Below, one piece after another: positions 44,356-54,383 of a stretch of 64,000 nt of DNA. The stretch comes from Rhexocercosporidium sp. MPI-PUGE-AT-0058. Lineage: Eukaryota; Ascomycota; Leotiomycetes; Helotiales. Each line of letters starts with the position of its first letter. Position 1 is the first letter of the stretch. Under the pieces are notes generated by a model. The model was given only the letters and a program-made list of their open reading frames with translations. It was not told where the DNA came from and ran no database searches. A program made the translations under genes and the position numbers. The DNA lies in contig JAGTJL010000006.1 in NCBI GenBank assembly GCA_020746875.1, forward strand, positions 186,001 to 250,000, in the 5' to 3' direction.

Positions 44356-47275
44356 ATGGACGAAATCGGCACAAATTCGGTGCCGGCCTTACCTCAACAG
44401 ATACACCTAGAAGTCGAGAGCAACCGCATCACTCTTCAGACCGATGACCTTGTATCGCGACCAGCTGGCCTACCTGGTTTGAGACGGAAAGAAATCACGA
44501 ATGAACAATGGGAGGAATTAAAACCACTGATCCGTCGTCTGTATCTCGATGAGAACATGACACGTGAGGCTGTCACTAAATTTATTGTCCAAGAATACAA
44601 TTTCGAACCCACGTAAGATGGCCAACTCGGACCGCGGTTAGTTCTTACTAACGATCAGATCTAGGAAGCGTCAATTTCTGCGAAAGATCTCAAAGTGGGG
44701 ATTTGAGAAGAACGTCAGAAAAGCCGAAAGAAAAGCTATTCTGCTCGACTCTGCCACAAATCAAAGTGCTTTTGAGGTCCGAACAGTACACGGACGGAAG
44801 CTTGATAAAGCTAAGATGGAACGATGGAGTAAGAGAGATAGAATTCCGCTACAACATCAAGAGTTAGAGAAGAACAAGATGGAAGGCATCCAATGTACGT
44901 TTCTTGGACACTTCGTTCTTCGATTTAGTTTGTATGCTAAGAAGATGCAAGTTTCCACGACCCGGAAGATTGTCGATACGAATGTGGACGACGCGCCAAG
45001 TTTCGACCGTGATGCCGAATCAGATGCGCAGACCACCCACCTCCCAGATGGTGAAGAAATGGACATCGATCCACAATTCCAACACATCAATAGAAACCCA
45101 ACCCAGGATCTTTTTAACCCCTGGACAATGGTCGATATCATTAATTCGCCGAAGCTCACAGGTCTTCTCGGAGCTTTGGCAATATATGAGTGCGATTCGC
45201 TGGCTCTTGATTTATCACCTGGCGTCCCAGATCTCGAAGACGTCTTTGAGGTCGTGGAGGTGACTAATGAGTTAAATGCTCTGGAGGGAGTTTCACACTC
45301 CATCACTTCGACCGAAATTTTGCCATTTAGGTCTCCTACACCTAAGCAGATCTTTCCAATCATACCAAAATGGGCGACCCAGAATAAGCCAAGTATTGGA
45401 ATATCGCCATTTCCCAAATCTAGCCCTAGTGCTAAACCACCAAGTCCTGACTTTTCTGGATTTGAAAGACCGCCACGGTTCTCCGAGTCCGAGTGCGAAG
45501 CCAAGATGCGCAGGCTAAAAAGGATGGAGCCTATCGATGTTCTATTTCTGGTTGACAGCATGTGGTCAATTGCAACCCACTATTACCGGAGGAGACATTA
45601 TCGTTCTGCAGAGCATTGGTATCGTTGGATCGTGACAGCAAAGCTACAAGTTCGCCACCAAAGACAACATGAAACAATCAAAGCTTGCTTGTGTGTTGTT
45701 GCTTGTATCGATTACCAAGGACGATATGCAGATGCTCGAGCCATTCATCAAGATCTACACGAGAAAATATTGCGTCTCTTCGAGTCTACCCCGGACCATG
45801 AGCTGACTCTCAATTCTCGAGAAAGGTTGGCGCGTTTGCTTGCCTCCTTTGGAGAATGGCAACAAGAAGAAGCGACACGGCGAGAGATATTGCAAGCAGC
45901 ATTGAACAAGAATGGAATTGCAGACAGTCAATGTTTAGAGATGATGTATATGCTTGCGAGCTGTTTATCTCGACTGAAGAGGTACCCGCAAGCCGAACAG
46001 CTATTTCGCACATCTTTGCACTTAGGAACCCAAGCTCAGGCGCACTCTCCGTCGGATGAACACAATAGGATCAAGCGCTTGAAGCTTCAGATTAAGCTCG
46101 TAGAGATACTGAATGAAACGGGTAGGTATTCAGAAGCCAAGACCTTACTTCAACACATCCGTGAAAAATACTCGGACTTGATCGCGATTGATCATAGTAT
46201 ATATTTCGAATACTACTCTGCGCTGGCCAACACCCAGCGACATTCAGGACGCCTAGACGAAAGCGAAAATATCTTTCAAGACTTGCTTCACCGCCAAGAG
46301 GCTTTTTTAACTCCCAGTAAAAGATGTGATCTCATGTTAAAGCTGGCGAAGATTGCACACGAAACTGGCCGCGAAAGAGAAGCTTTATCTTGGTACCGAA
46401 AGAGGTTTATTCTCGAGGTTGACGCATACGGTATCGAGCACAAATATTCCTTAAAAAGTTGCATATACCTTGGCTATTACTATGCGAAGCAGGGGCTGTT
46501 CGATGATGCAATTTCGCACTTTGAGCAAACGATTTCGATGATTGAGCTGCTGCGCAAGGAAGGAGACGGCGCTCCTAAAGAGAGTATCGATAAGATTTGG
46601 GGTTGGATGACAAGAGTGATCACTGATAAGTACGAGGCTACTGGGTTCGATTTTGTGAATCGGGGGTTGTTCGAGGAGGCCATCTTGCACTTTCTAAAGG
46701 CCAAAGCCCACCTTGCTGGGGTTGAGAGGGAGGACAGCTACGCTAGGCTTGAATCATCTGAGTCAATCGAAAGAATCCAGAGGTGCATATCGTATGTGGT
46801 CGAAGATCAAATGGCAGAGTGCATGAAACTTGGGTTTGACTACGCGGAGCGCGGACTATTCGACGACGCCATACTGCACTTTCACCATACCATTACGAAG
46901 ATCGCCGCATTCGAGGACGATCATGGTAGTACTGGGGAATATGATGGATGCACTGAGAAGATACGAGGTTGGCTATCAACGACATATGCACTGAAATCTT
47001 TGGACGAATGCAAACAGATTGGAATGGGCTATGCAGATGAAGGGCATTTCGACAAGGCCATCCAGTATTTTCAGCAAGCTATAGATGGGATTGACTATAC
47101 CAAGGAGAGTGGGAGCTTTGATCCGAACGAATGCGTAAAAATCTTGCAGGATTGGATACAACAAGTGGAACAGGAAAAGGCAACTTCTCTTGATGAGAGA
47201 ATGTCTGAGCAAGCCTCGGACATTTCTGGGGAGGATACAGTAATGCCCGAAGTGCCTTCCAACTCGACCGGGTGA
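44356..47275 (+). CDS. Clr5-domain protein with TPR-like repeats
   Basis: Predicted 955-residue protein, exons 44356-44612 and 44665-47275 (52-nt intron). A Clr5 domain (PF14420 type) lies at about residues 44-100, with EQWEELKPLIRRLYLDENMT, then FIVQEYNF, and after the intron KRQFLRKISKWGFEKN. This domain is common at the N-terminus of fungal proteins and was named from a fission-yeast silencing factor. A polar linker follows, then a helical region with TPR-like units (AEHWYRWIVTAKLQ, YPQAEQLFRTSLHLG, RYSEAKTLLQHIREKY, ESENIFQDLLHRQ). The C-terminal 250 residues hold four regular repeats centred on GLFDDAI-x-HF. Fungal proteins with this layout are regulatory or scaffold-like, and their function is mostly unknown. 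No membrane segment or signal peptide. A GTACGT at 44895 tempted an intron, but no in-frame acceptor fits. Confidence 0.85.
46493..47110 (+). repeat. Four protein repeats inside the Clr5/TPR gene
   Basis: Codons for the core G-L/H-F-D/E-x-A-I start at 46493, 46664, 46853 and 47042, that is 57, 63 and 63 residues apart. Each is followed by HF or YF and an Ile-rich helix. DNA similarity between units is still visible (for example GGGCTGTTCGATGATGC against GGACTATTCGACGACGC), showing fairly recent internal duplication. Confidence 0.8.
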
Positions 47276-48434
47276 GCTGACACCACTCTTCCTCATCCTT
47301 CCAAGAATACAGAAGATCGAGACTTCAACATCACCCCATTTCAGCAGGAACGGATTGCCTTGCACAACGTTTTAGCAAATCAAAAAGGGACATGGACAAA
47401 AGAAAACATACAACAGTGGGTATTCGCTGGTGGTCACCCACCCAACTACTAATCCACCGATCTGAAGCTTGGGTTTGGCAGAGCGGACGGGATGCCCCAT
47501 TCTCTTCAGTCTATGGTCGTATGTGGCTGTCTCTTTGTTATTCGAGTATGTATGATGTGGTTCGGCTGGTCGAATATAATTAAAGGAGTATTTGGAGCGC
47601 GGAGGTCTTTTGTCTGAACGCGTTGAAAGCCTGTCTCAGCTACTTTGAGGAAATCGCGGCTTTCCCGCTTCTTGCGGCTGTCCATTTTTTTTATGAGGGA
47701 ATAGAATAAGTCATGGGCGTCATATATAACAGACAAGAAGAGCATTAACTTGACGGCAGACAATTTTGAGGCGATTCGTAAGTCAACTCCCCCCGTTATT
47801 TCTAAGCGAGAAACATCCTCAACCCCAAAGATTTTCTGACTAATAATTCAATTCACTAAGATGTGCAGTAGCCATAAGATTTTGCTTCCTTTCTATTGTT
47901 TAGAATAGACCGGGTTAATAAAGTAATAGTAATAGGAGCCCTGGAAGAACTGGGCTCTTTAACTGAAAAGCCATTAGATGTGACTATGTGAGTTTGAACA
48001 GGTTCATTATTCGGTCTAAATTCAAGGCTCAACTTTCAAACCAAGCTAGTTATATAATCAAACATGTGACCGTTCTGCTAAGTAGACTGGCAGAATGACA
48101 TGGAGCCGTCTCGGATCCCATCCGGGGTAGGGGAAGCTAAATTGTGGTATGAAAAAGCGGAGCCCTCAGCAGTCAAAGGATCAGAGATTAGTTTTTATAC
48201 CAAACACAAGGGTTACATCCGGAGTAAAATTCTCTATAACGAACCCCCACGTTTAGCTACCAAGGAGATTCGGTTATAAATTGTTAAGTTAGTAGAAGGT
48301 TCGTCTCAAGGAGAAGTTGTTGTGTGCTATAAGTTCTTTATTTTCTTTGTGTAAAGAACAGCATCCTCATATATTGTAAAGTAACCACTGAAAGAGACAG
48401 TAATTCCAAACAAAAACAACCAGTGTCCTGACTT
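47276..48434. other. Intergenic, AT-rich right half
   Basis: Between the Clr5 gene and the small secreted protein. The part 47860-48350 is AT-rich. A short imperfect inverted repeat (48233-48245 with 48268-48280) is the only structure seen. No gene recognised. Confidence 0.45.
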
Positions 48435-49004
48435 CTAGCAAACGTTCAACGTAGTGCCCGAGACACACAGATCTGCTCTGTCGGCAGAACCTCCTGCGTT
48501 GCCAAAGCAATCGAGCCCATTGAAGTTCTCGCCAAAAGTTCCACACGAAGTGCATTCGCGATCCACGTTGAGCTGCCCTCCAGCACATTCACCAGGTACT
48601 GAAATAGTGAAGAATCCAGCGGCCGGGGTGCCCGTGTATATAATACCAGGTAACATGCTTCCATCCGAAGGCTGCGTACGTCAGTTCATATGTAAAGAAG
48701 ATCAACTAGTAGATTCTGTGCCACATACTAGGTGAAATTGGCACTCCGCATCGTTTGATTCCACGATTGTAGCGGTGATCTTCCCACACCCAGGTTCCAC
48801 TTCGAGCACAGTGCCCGCACTTGGGTTATCAACGGATGCTGGGTCGCCATCAGATCTCCCATTAGCGTTGAAAAACTGCATCCCAGAGGGCGATTCGCGC
48901 TTGCTGAGACTTTGGACTGGGTGAATAGAGCGCTCTTCCAAGATTGGACCAGCAATCGTGGAACCGCAGAGGGTAAGAGCAAAGAAGATTGAATTGACAA
49001 GCAT
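48435..49004 (-). CDS. Small secreted cysteine-rich protein (effector candidate)
   Basis: Two exons, 49004-48729 and 48671-48435 (57-nt intron), give 170 residues. The start MLVNSIFFALTLCGSTIAG is a clear signal peptide. A Kex2-like site SLSKRES lies near residue 35, suggesting a processed pro-region. The mature part has eight cysteines: two in the first exon (EPGCGK, DAECQF), the rest in the second (GECAGG, ECTSCGTF, LDCFG, DLCV and the final residue). This is consistent with disulfide-bonded secreted proteins. I do not recognise a family. Such proteins in plant-associated ascomycetes are often apoplastic effectors, but many saprotrophs have them too. A TATA-like element lies about 135 bp upstream. 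The splice join is phase 0 and supported by the continuous Cys-rich frame. Confidence 0.8.
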
Positions 49005-49699
49005 TTTGAAAAGATGATAACTGAAGAAATTGTGCTTGGAGCGAAAAATTTGGGCTTTGTAGTTGAATAGATTCAGAGACTTAAGGCAGGTTGATTGTAA
49101 TACGCAGATGATGCAACTGGTTTAAATGCGAGGTTATTTTATATCTATCATTTGAGGATGGTTTCTAGCTATCATGTTGTTTATCGCGCTAACCGATATT
49201 CAGCATTGTCAGATTTTTAAGTTTGCCAAGGAGACACACGTTTCGCATTTTTACACTTACAGTAAAGACACAACCCGGATTTCGGATTTCCTTGTATAGA
49301 CATTGCATAACAGCTACTGGGGACTTCTCGTTTTATATCCCTGCGCGTTTCAATGATCTTCAGACTTATGGTTCCTGCTTGGAGCGAAGTTATACCGCCT
49401 TATGCCACGGAGGTTTTGAAACTTAGAGAGCAGACATTAAATTTTTGAGAGCAAGTTAATAGCCGCGCGAAGATCTTGCATCGTAAAGCACTAGTGGCAG
49501 TGTTGTTGAGTCTGGTTATCCAATTTCTTACATCATGTACGCGCACCGAAGGAATCGATACGGTGTAATAATAAACGTACCTGAAACTTGCCATCAACAG
49601 TGGTGGCGCGAACACATGATCTAAAACAGACGAGCTCTGAAATAAAAAGGCGGCATCTCAGAAGTCGACCTGGTCTTTGCAGTCGTCGTAGTCGTAGTC
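49005..49699. other. Intergenic upstream of the secreted-protein gene
   Basis: Contains the promoter of the secreted-protein gene (TATA-like at 49136-49145 on the minus strand). A GGGGACTTCTCG copy related to the 43 kb motif lies at 49319. No gene seen. Confidence 0.4.
49136..49145 (-). promoter_or_regulatory. TATA-like box
   Basis: GATATAAAAT on the minus strand, about 135 bp upstream of the secreted-protein ATG at 49004. Confidence 0.3.
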
Positions 49700-49709
49700 C
49701 TACAAGTTG

Positions 49710-50665
49710 ATAGGATGCGGATATCGCCGTGGTGTCGAATGGACTTCAAGCAGTTCCACCAGGTTCCGTACTTTTCCCCCTCCTTTCTTGCGCCACTAGC
49801 GGTACCGCCAAGCCGTGGAACAACCCGGCACAGCATTAACACCACTTTCCCAGGCACGAAAATAGTATACATACTTCAGACGTCCGGATTTCAAAGAAGA
49901 TCGACAGGAGGTCGGTCTTGAAAAGCCACTTCGTATTATCCTGTAGCCAGCTTAGCTCCAAAGTCCCCAATTCGACGAGGGGTTTTGGCGACTGCTGTAG
50001 CTCTGGCGGACAGATCCCGCAAACGAAGACCCTTTCATATTTGCGAGTCATTCTCGGTATAAGTAACGCTGAAGTGCTCATACTCCGGAGGGGTGTATTT
50101 CCAATCCTTGGCGGCCTTGTTAGCAAGAGAGCCGGGATCAGCTTGGCCGTCTCATTGGAGAAGAAAAGGGGGGGGGGGGGGGGAAGACGACATCCTAGCA
50201 TGCGTTGCATATGTGGGAGACTCACGGAGTATGCGAATTGATGATTTGGAGATGATTCCGGAAATGCCGAAGAGTAAGAGACTTTGGTTCCATGTGAATG
50301 CTTGCCATGGCAGCCAGCTGGCGTTTTCGAAGAAACACTGGCATAGGCTTCGAGGGATCAGAGACGCCGATTCAGTCACGACCGAATCGCAGAAAGTTCT
50401 CTGGATCCCCAATACATGCTTTCTGTACGATTCAAGAATCCTACTTCTCTTTCAAATATCTTTACGAATTCAGACTTAACCTTGACGACACAGTGGTCAT
50501 TAGAGCAGATCACACCACGTATCGGGTAGAAAGCCTTTGATGTCCTCAAGATTCGGTCTCTTATCAAATTCTTCGGACGATCTGGAATCCTTTTTGGAAC
50601 CCAAAAATTGGCCATAGGTACTGGCTCATCTCCCGCGGATCTATCCGACATACCCAGGTATGACC
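49710..50665 (+). pseudogene. Decayed group II PLP-dependent decarboxylase
   Basis: Pieces of a pyridoxal-phosphate amino-acid decarboxylase are spread over different plus-strand frames. GFGDCCSSGGQI near 49983-50018 resembles the cofactor-phosphate block. VAYVGDSRSMRIDD and WFHVNACHGSQLAFS (50199-50340) match the HVDA-x-HG cofactor region. ADSVTTESQKVLWIPN (50368-50415) matches the PLP-lysine region, where the usual PHK is changed to SQK. In a second frame TSLSNIFTNSDL, TQWSLEQITPRIG and KAFDVLKIRSLIKFFGRSG (50430-50580) continue the C-terminal domain, with a TAG at 50527-50529. At least two frame changes, the stop, and a 16-G run at 50168-50183 show it is dead. The N-terminal part is barely traceable (about 49715 onward), and the boundaries are approximate. 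Identification rests on several motifs in correct order. Confidence 0.75.
50168..50183 (+). repeat. Poly-G run of 16
   Basis: Sixteen consecutive G bases within the decarboxylase relic, between the segments in different frames. Such runs slip easily in replication and in sequencing, so its exact length is uncertain. Confidence 0.9.
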
Positions 50666-50799
50666 CCCACCACAAGTTGAGAATAAATCTTCACCTCCTG
50701 TTCATCGCCATTAACCTCAACCTCAAGCTCAAGCTCAGCTTAAACAAACTTAACTTGACCTACAACAATCAGAACGCGTTTACCTTGAACACGAAGGAC

Positions 50800-51372
50800 G
50801 CCCTAAAATCAAAGAACGAACGCCTTCACCGACCACCAAGCAAACACCCCGCCTCATATACAATCACCTACTTATTGCTCCTGTCCAAGTCATCGAGCTC
50901 GATCGAAATCCAGCACATTACAAGCTCCAAAACAGATCAAAGACACAGTCTTCAATACCTTGAAAGAGGCACCAGGTTCGACCTCGTCACCATCAAGACA
51001 GCTTGTCTAGCAGCTTCAGAGGAGGGTGTCGAACAATTCACTGAGTATGCAGAAATTGCGAGGGCACGGGGAGCTCCGGTATTCAACTTCAACATTACAT
51101 GTAACAAGCGCACCAACGCCAAACGCATGTGTAGCGAGGAGAGGATGTAGGGGCAGGAGAAGGGGAAGTCGAAGTTAGTAGACAAGACTGTCCTCCAGAA
51201 GATCAGACAGGAGAATAGGTTATTCGATCCACAAGAAGTTGAGATGGATGGACGGGGATTGACTATCTTTCATCGGGTGGTGGATGCATCGGATGACAAT
51301 GCCGAGGAGGCTGCTGTGAGGATTATTGGGAGAGTGTCCTCTGGCATGGGGGAAATGAGAAAGCTTGGCTAG
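50800..51372 (+). pseudogene. Decayed P-loop kinase-like (AAA_33-type) gene
   Basis: Three plus-strand frames read in order as one protein family: NHLLIAPVQVIELDRNP (50862-50912), then DTVFNTLKEAPG (50942-50977), then FDLVTIKTACLAASEEGVEQ (from 50977) and VFNFNITCN. This run ends at a TAG (51148-51150), and beyond it the same frame goes on with KSKLVDKTVLQKIRQENRLF and ends at 51372. Fungal P-loop NTPases of the small-kinase type have this order: an N-H-L-L block, a middle T-x-x-x-C block, and a C-terminal KL-x-D-x-x-VL-x-x-IR block. The Walker A lysine segment that should lie upstream is not found. Two frameshifts plus a stop make it a pseudogene. It abuts the decarboxylase relic, so both may have decayed as one locus. 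Confidence 0.65.
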
Positions 51373-52465
51373 AGATAAGTGTGGACTACATTTATTTCAG
51401 AACATCTCCGATAACAATTCTTGACTAACATTACAATCACTCAGATGCACGATTTCTGTTGCCAATTAATTTTCATTGTTCCGCTCATCATGCGACGAGT
51501 TGTGGAAGATGATTGCGATATCTCAAGGGGATTCGATTCTCGATCCGGGTGCTCCACTTTTATCATGGCCCGTTTTCCTTGTTGACATCTCGCTTGAGGT
51601 CACTATTTCACTTTTCAGACCGAGATTGCCTTGAATGTATGCTATTTTTAACAGCACGTTATTCCCCAATGGAGAGGGATATTTGACTCTCGAATTGTAT
51701 TGCTCGGATTCAGGAAGGGATGGATACCTTGGTTGTCAGTCTCTGAAGACTATAAATATGCACTCTTTTCTGTCTACACAAAGGCCAGCATACCACCCGA
51801 AAGTCCGACACACTAACTTCTTTCATGCTCGACTTCGTCGACACAAAGTCATCGACAAGATCGTTTGGCTGATATTATATCACACCGTTCCACTGCACTT
51901 CTCCTGAGCAGAGACCGTTCCTTCTTTTTCCGGGTCAGAGAACTTTGTTGAGTCACTTCTTGAGATAAACATCGAGCTCTGACAGCTTACATGTGGAGAG
52001 AGATTTCCTCGTAGAGCCGAGCGCTGTATTGATCATTGACACAACTCATGTTTTGGTTATAAGGTTCTGTTTTCCTGATCATGCACTTCTGCATGCCTAT
52101 CTTGCTTAGGTACTGATGTTGATGTGGGTTTGCTTGGATCTATTGGCGGCTGTGCGGATGAGGGAGTGTGCACTTGATGTTGGAAGGGGAATTGGGCTCT
52201 GTTACAGAGGAGAGACTTACATGGCCGTTTGAGATGGAAAGGAAAGGGAAGAGAGAAGTGCACAATTTGGTATCTTAGGGTATAAAGCTAAAAGCCATTC
52301 CGCCGTGGCATATATTCATACATCTCGATAGTATAGATATCCCACCCATCAATCACCAATTCGCTAAAAATCAGACTCCAACCCGCAAGCGATGCAACAC
52401 TATCAAGCGAGGTAAACAAAAGACACCCAAGACGCACTCTCCATCGCCGAACACAACTCAATCAA
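51373..52465. other. Intergenic
   Basis: No recognisable gene. Lies downstream of the P-loop relic and of the convergent hexose-type transporter that ends at 52466. Confidence 0.5.
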
Positions 52466-54383
52466 CTATCTCGCATGCCCTGTCGCACCTCCAGACATAG
52501 GCGGTAAATTTCTTCCCGTCTCATCCTTAACCAGCAATCCCTCATCTTGCACAACCCCACCCGCACCAGCCTCCTTCTGCTTCCTCATATTCTTGCCCTG
52601 GCCCTCAAGACGCATCTTATCCGTGCCAAGTCCACCATCCCCAATACTATTCTTAGTCTCTTCATCGAACTCGAACCTTCCACTCCCAAGAGGTCGGACG
52701 TGCAGAAGATACATGGCATCGACCTCCTCCAACGTCTTCCCCGACGATTCCATAAGGAAGAAATACACCACGAAGAAAGCCGCCAGGTTACATCCCGCGA
52801 AGACGTACCCGTACGCGAAGTCGATATCGCCTGTAATGAAAGGCGTGAAGAACGCCAACATGAAATTCCAAAACCAATTCGCCGATGTCGCGAACGCCAT
52901 TCCCACCGCTCGATATCTATATGGGAACATCTCAGCGATACAAGCCCAGACGAGAGGACCCCACGTCATAGCGAACGAGACGATGAAGAGACATGCGAAG
53001 ACGATCATGACTGTGCCTGCCGTTTTGGCGGTCGAGGACTCGGGAACGGCGCCTTTAAAGATGAATTGGCCGACGGAGGCGAAGATGAGGAAACACATGC
53101 ATTGCCAGAGGGCGGCAATGTAGAGGGATTCGCGACGGCGGCCGTGGCGCGCGAGCCAGACGCCGAAGAAGGTCGCGCCGACGTTTACGCCGCCGAGGAT
53201 CATGGCTGTGACGTATGAATTATCGAGACCGACGCCTGAGAACACGGTTGTGCCGTAGTAAAAGAAGTAATTAGCGCCAGTGAGTTGTTGGAGCATCTGT
53301 AATGCCATGGCGAGAGCAACACGGTAGAACATGCGAGGTCCGGTAAGGGCTTCGTACCAAGGGTGGTCACCCTGCGTAGCTTGCATAACTTTCTCGATTT
53401 CGGCGGTCTCGTTCACGATGAGGGGGTGGGTTTCTGAGAGACCGTAGAATTTGGACATGGTTGTTGTGGCGCGGTCGGAGCGGCCGTGGTTCCAGTCGTG
53501 ACGAGGGGATTCGGGGAGGAAGATGATGCCTACGCCGAGGATTATGGCCCAGATGAATCCGATTCCCATCGGGATGCGGTAGGATCCGGTGTTTGACATC
53601 GCTTCGGTGCCGTAGTTGATGCAGTCCGCCGTGAAGATACCGATTGTGATGAAGAGTTGGTAGCAGCTGGGGTTGTTATTACTTGCTTAGCTGTAGAAGG
53701 GTGGAGGGGGACATACGATACTACAGCTCCACGAACATTGACTGTAGAAGTTTCGGACATATAGAGTGGAACGAGGACGGAGAGCCCACCAACACCAAGT
53801 CCAGCAACCCATCTACCCATCACAATACCAACCCACATTCCCGGCCCAACAGCCATTTGAACAACGACACCGACGCAGAAAATCAAGCACCATACTGGAA
53901 TACACCATTTGCGACCGTATTTATTGGCGAATGGTCCAGCGATCAGACATCCGATGAGAGTACCAATTGACAACTATGCGAGTTAGTCATTTAATCGCAC
54001 TATGCATTTACTGAGAAAAGACGTACCAGAGCTACGATCAGGCCAGACCGGACATTGGTGAAGTAGTAACCGTAAGGATGTGTTTCCGTAACTTCTGTTC
54101 TCTGACCGAATCGTTCAAGGAAGACTCGCATTTCGAGGAAACCGGAGATTTGTCCGGTGTCGTAACCGAATATGAATCCTCCCATTGCCACCAGGATGGC
54201 CATTATTACTGTCCGCATCGTAAGTGAAGGGGCTTTCGTGTTTGCGAGGCCATTGTTGAATTCCTTGTCGCCCAGGACGGCGTTTCTTTGAGCAGGAGGC
54301 TGGTCTATTGAGTTGGTTGTTGATGGGACAGCTGTGCTGCTATTGCTGTGATCCGCGTTGCGGTTTTTGGAGAGGAACTTCAT
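52466..54383 (-). CDS. MFS hexose transporter
   Basis: Predicted 604-residue sugar/H+ symporter in three exons (54383-54027, 53973-53717, 53666-52466; introns 53 and 50 nt). After a 50-residue hydrophilic N-tail come GGFIFGYDTGQISG (the first helix of HXT-like porters), ANKYGRKWC, RWVAGLGVGGLSVLVPLYMSE, QQLTGANYFFYYG, WGPLVWACIAEMFPYRYR and the C-terminal ESSGKTLEEVDAMY, which stands for the PETKG signature. The C-tail is about 90 residues, Gly/Lys-rich, and should be cytoplasmic. The Q-Q-L-T-G and F-G-Y-D-T-G-Q motifs point to glucose/xylose-type high-affinity carriers. A TATATAT element lies about 80 bp upstream. The antisense frame at 52547-53218 is only a mirror of this coding sequence. 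Confidence 0.93.

Noticed and set aside
44895..44945. Intron starting at GTACGT in the Clr5 gene
   Set aside because: Available AG sites give lengths that break the reading frame, whereas the unspliced sequence stays open.
44857..45561. A 234-codon minus-strand frame
   Set aside because: Fully inside the Clr5/TPR coding sequence on the opposite strand, without recognisable content.
48233..48280. Short imperfect inverted repeat (TATAACGAA and TTCGGTTATA) as a transposon end
   Set aside because: Only about 9-10 bp, with one mismatch and no partner or coding relic nearby.
52547..53218. A 223-codon plus-strand frame
   Set aside because: It is antisense to the well-supported hexose transporter, has a composition expected of a mirrored frame, and matches no family.
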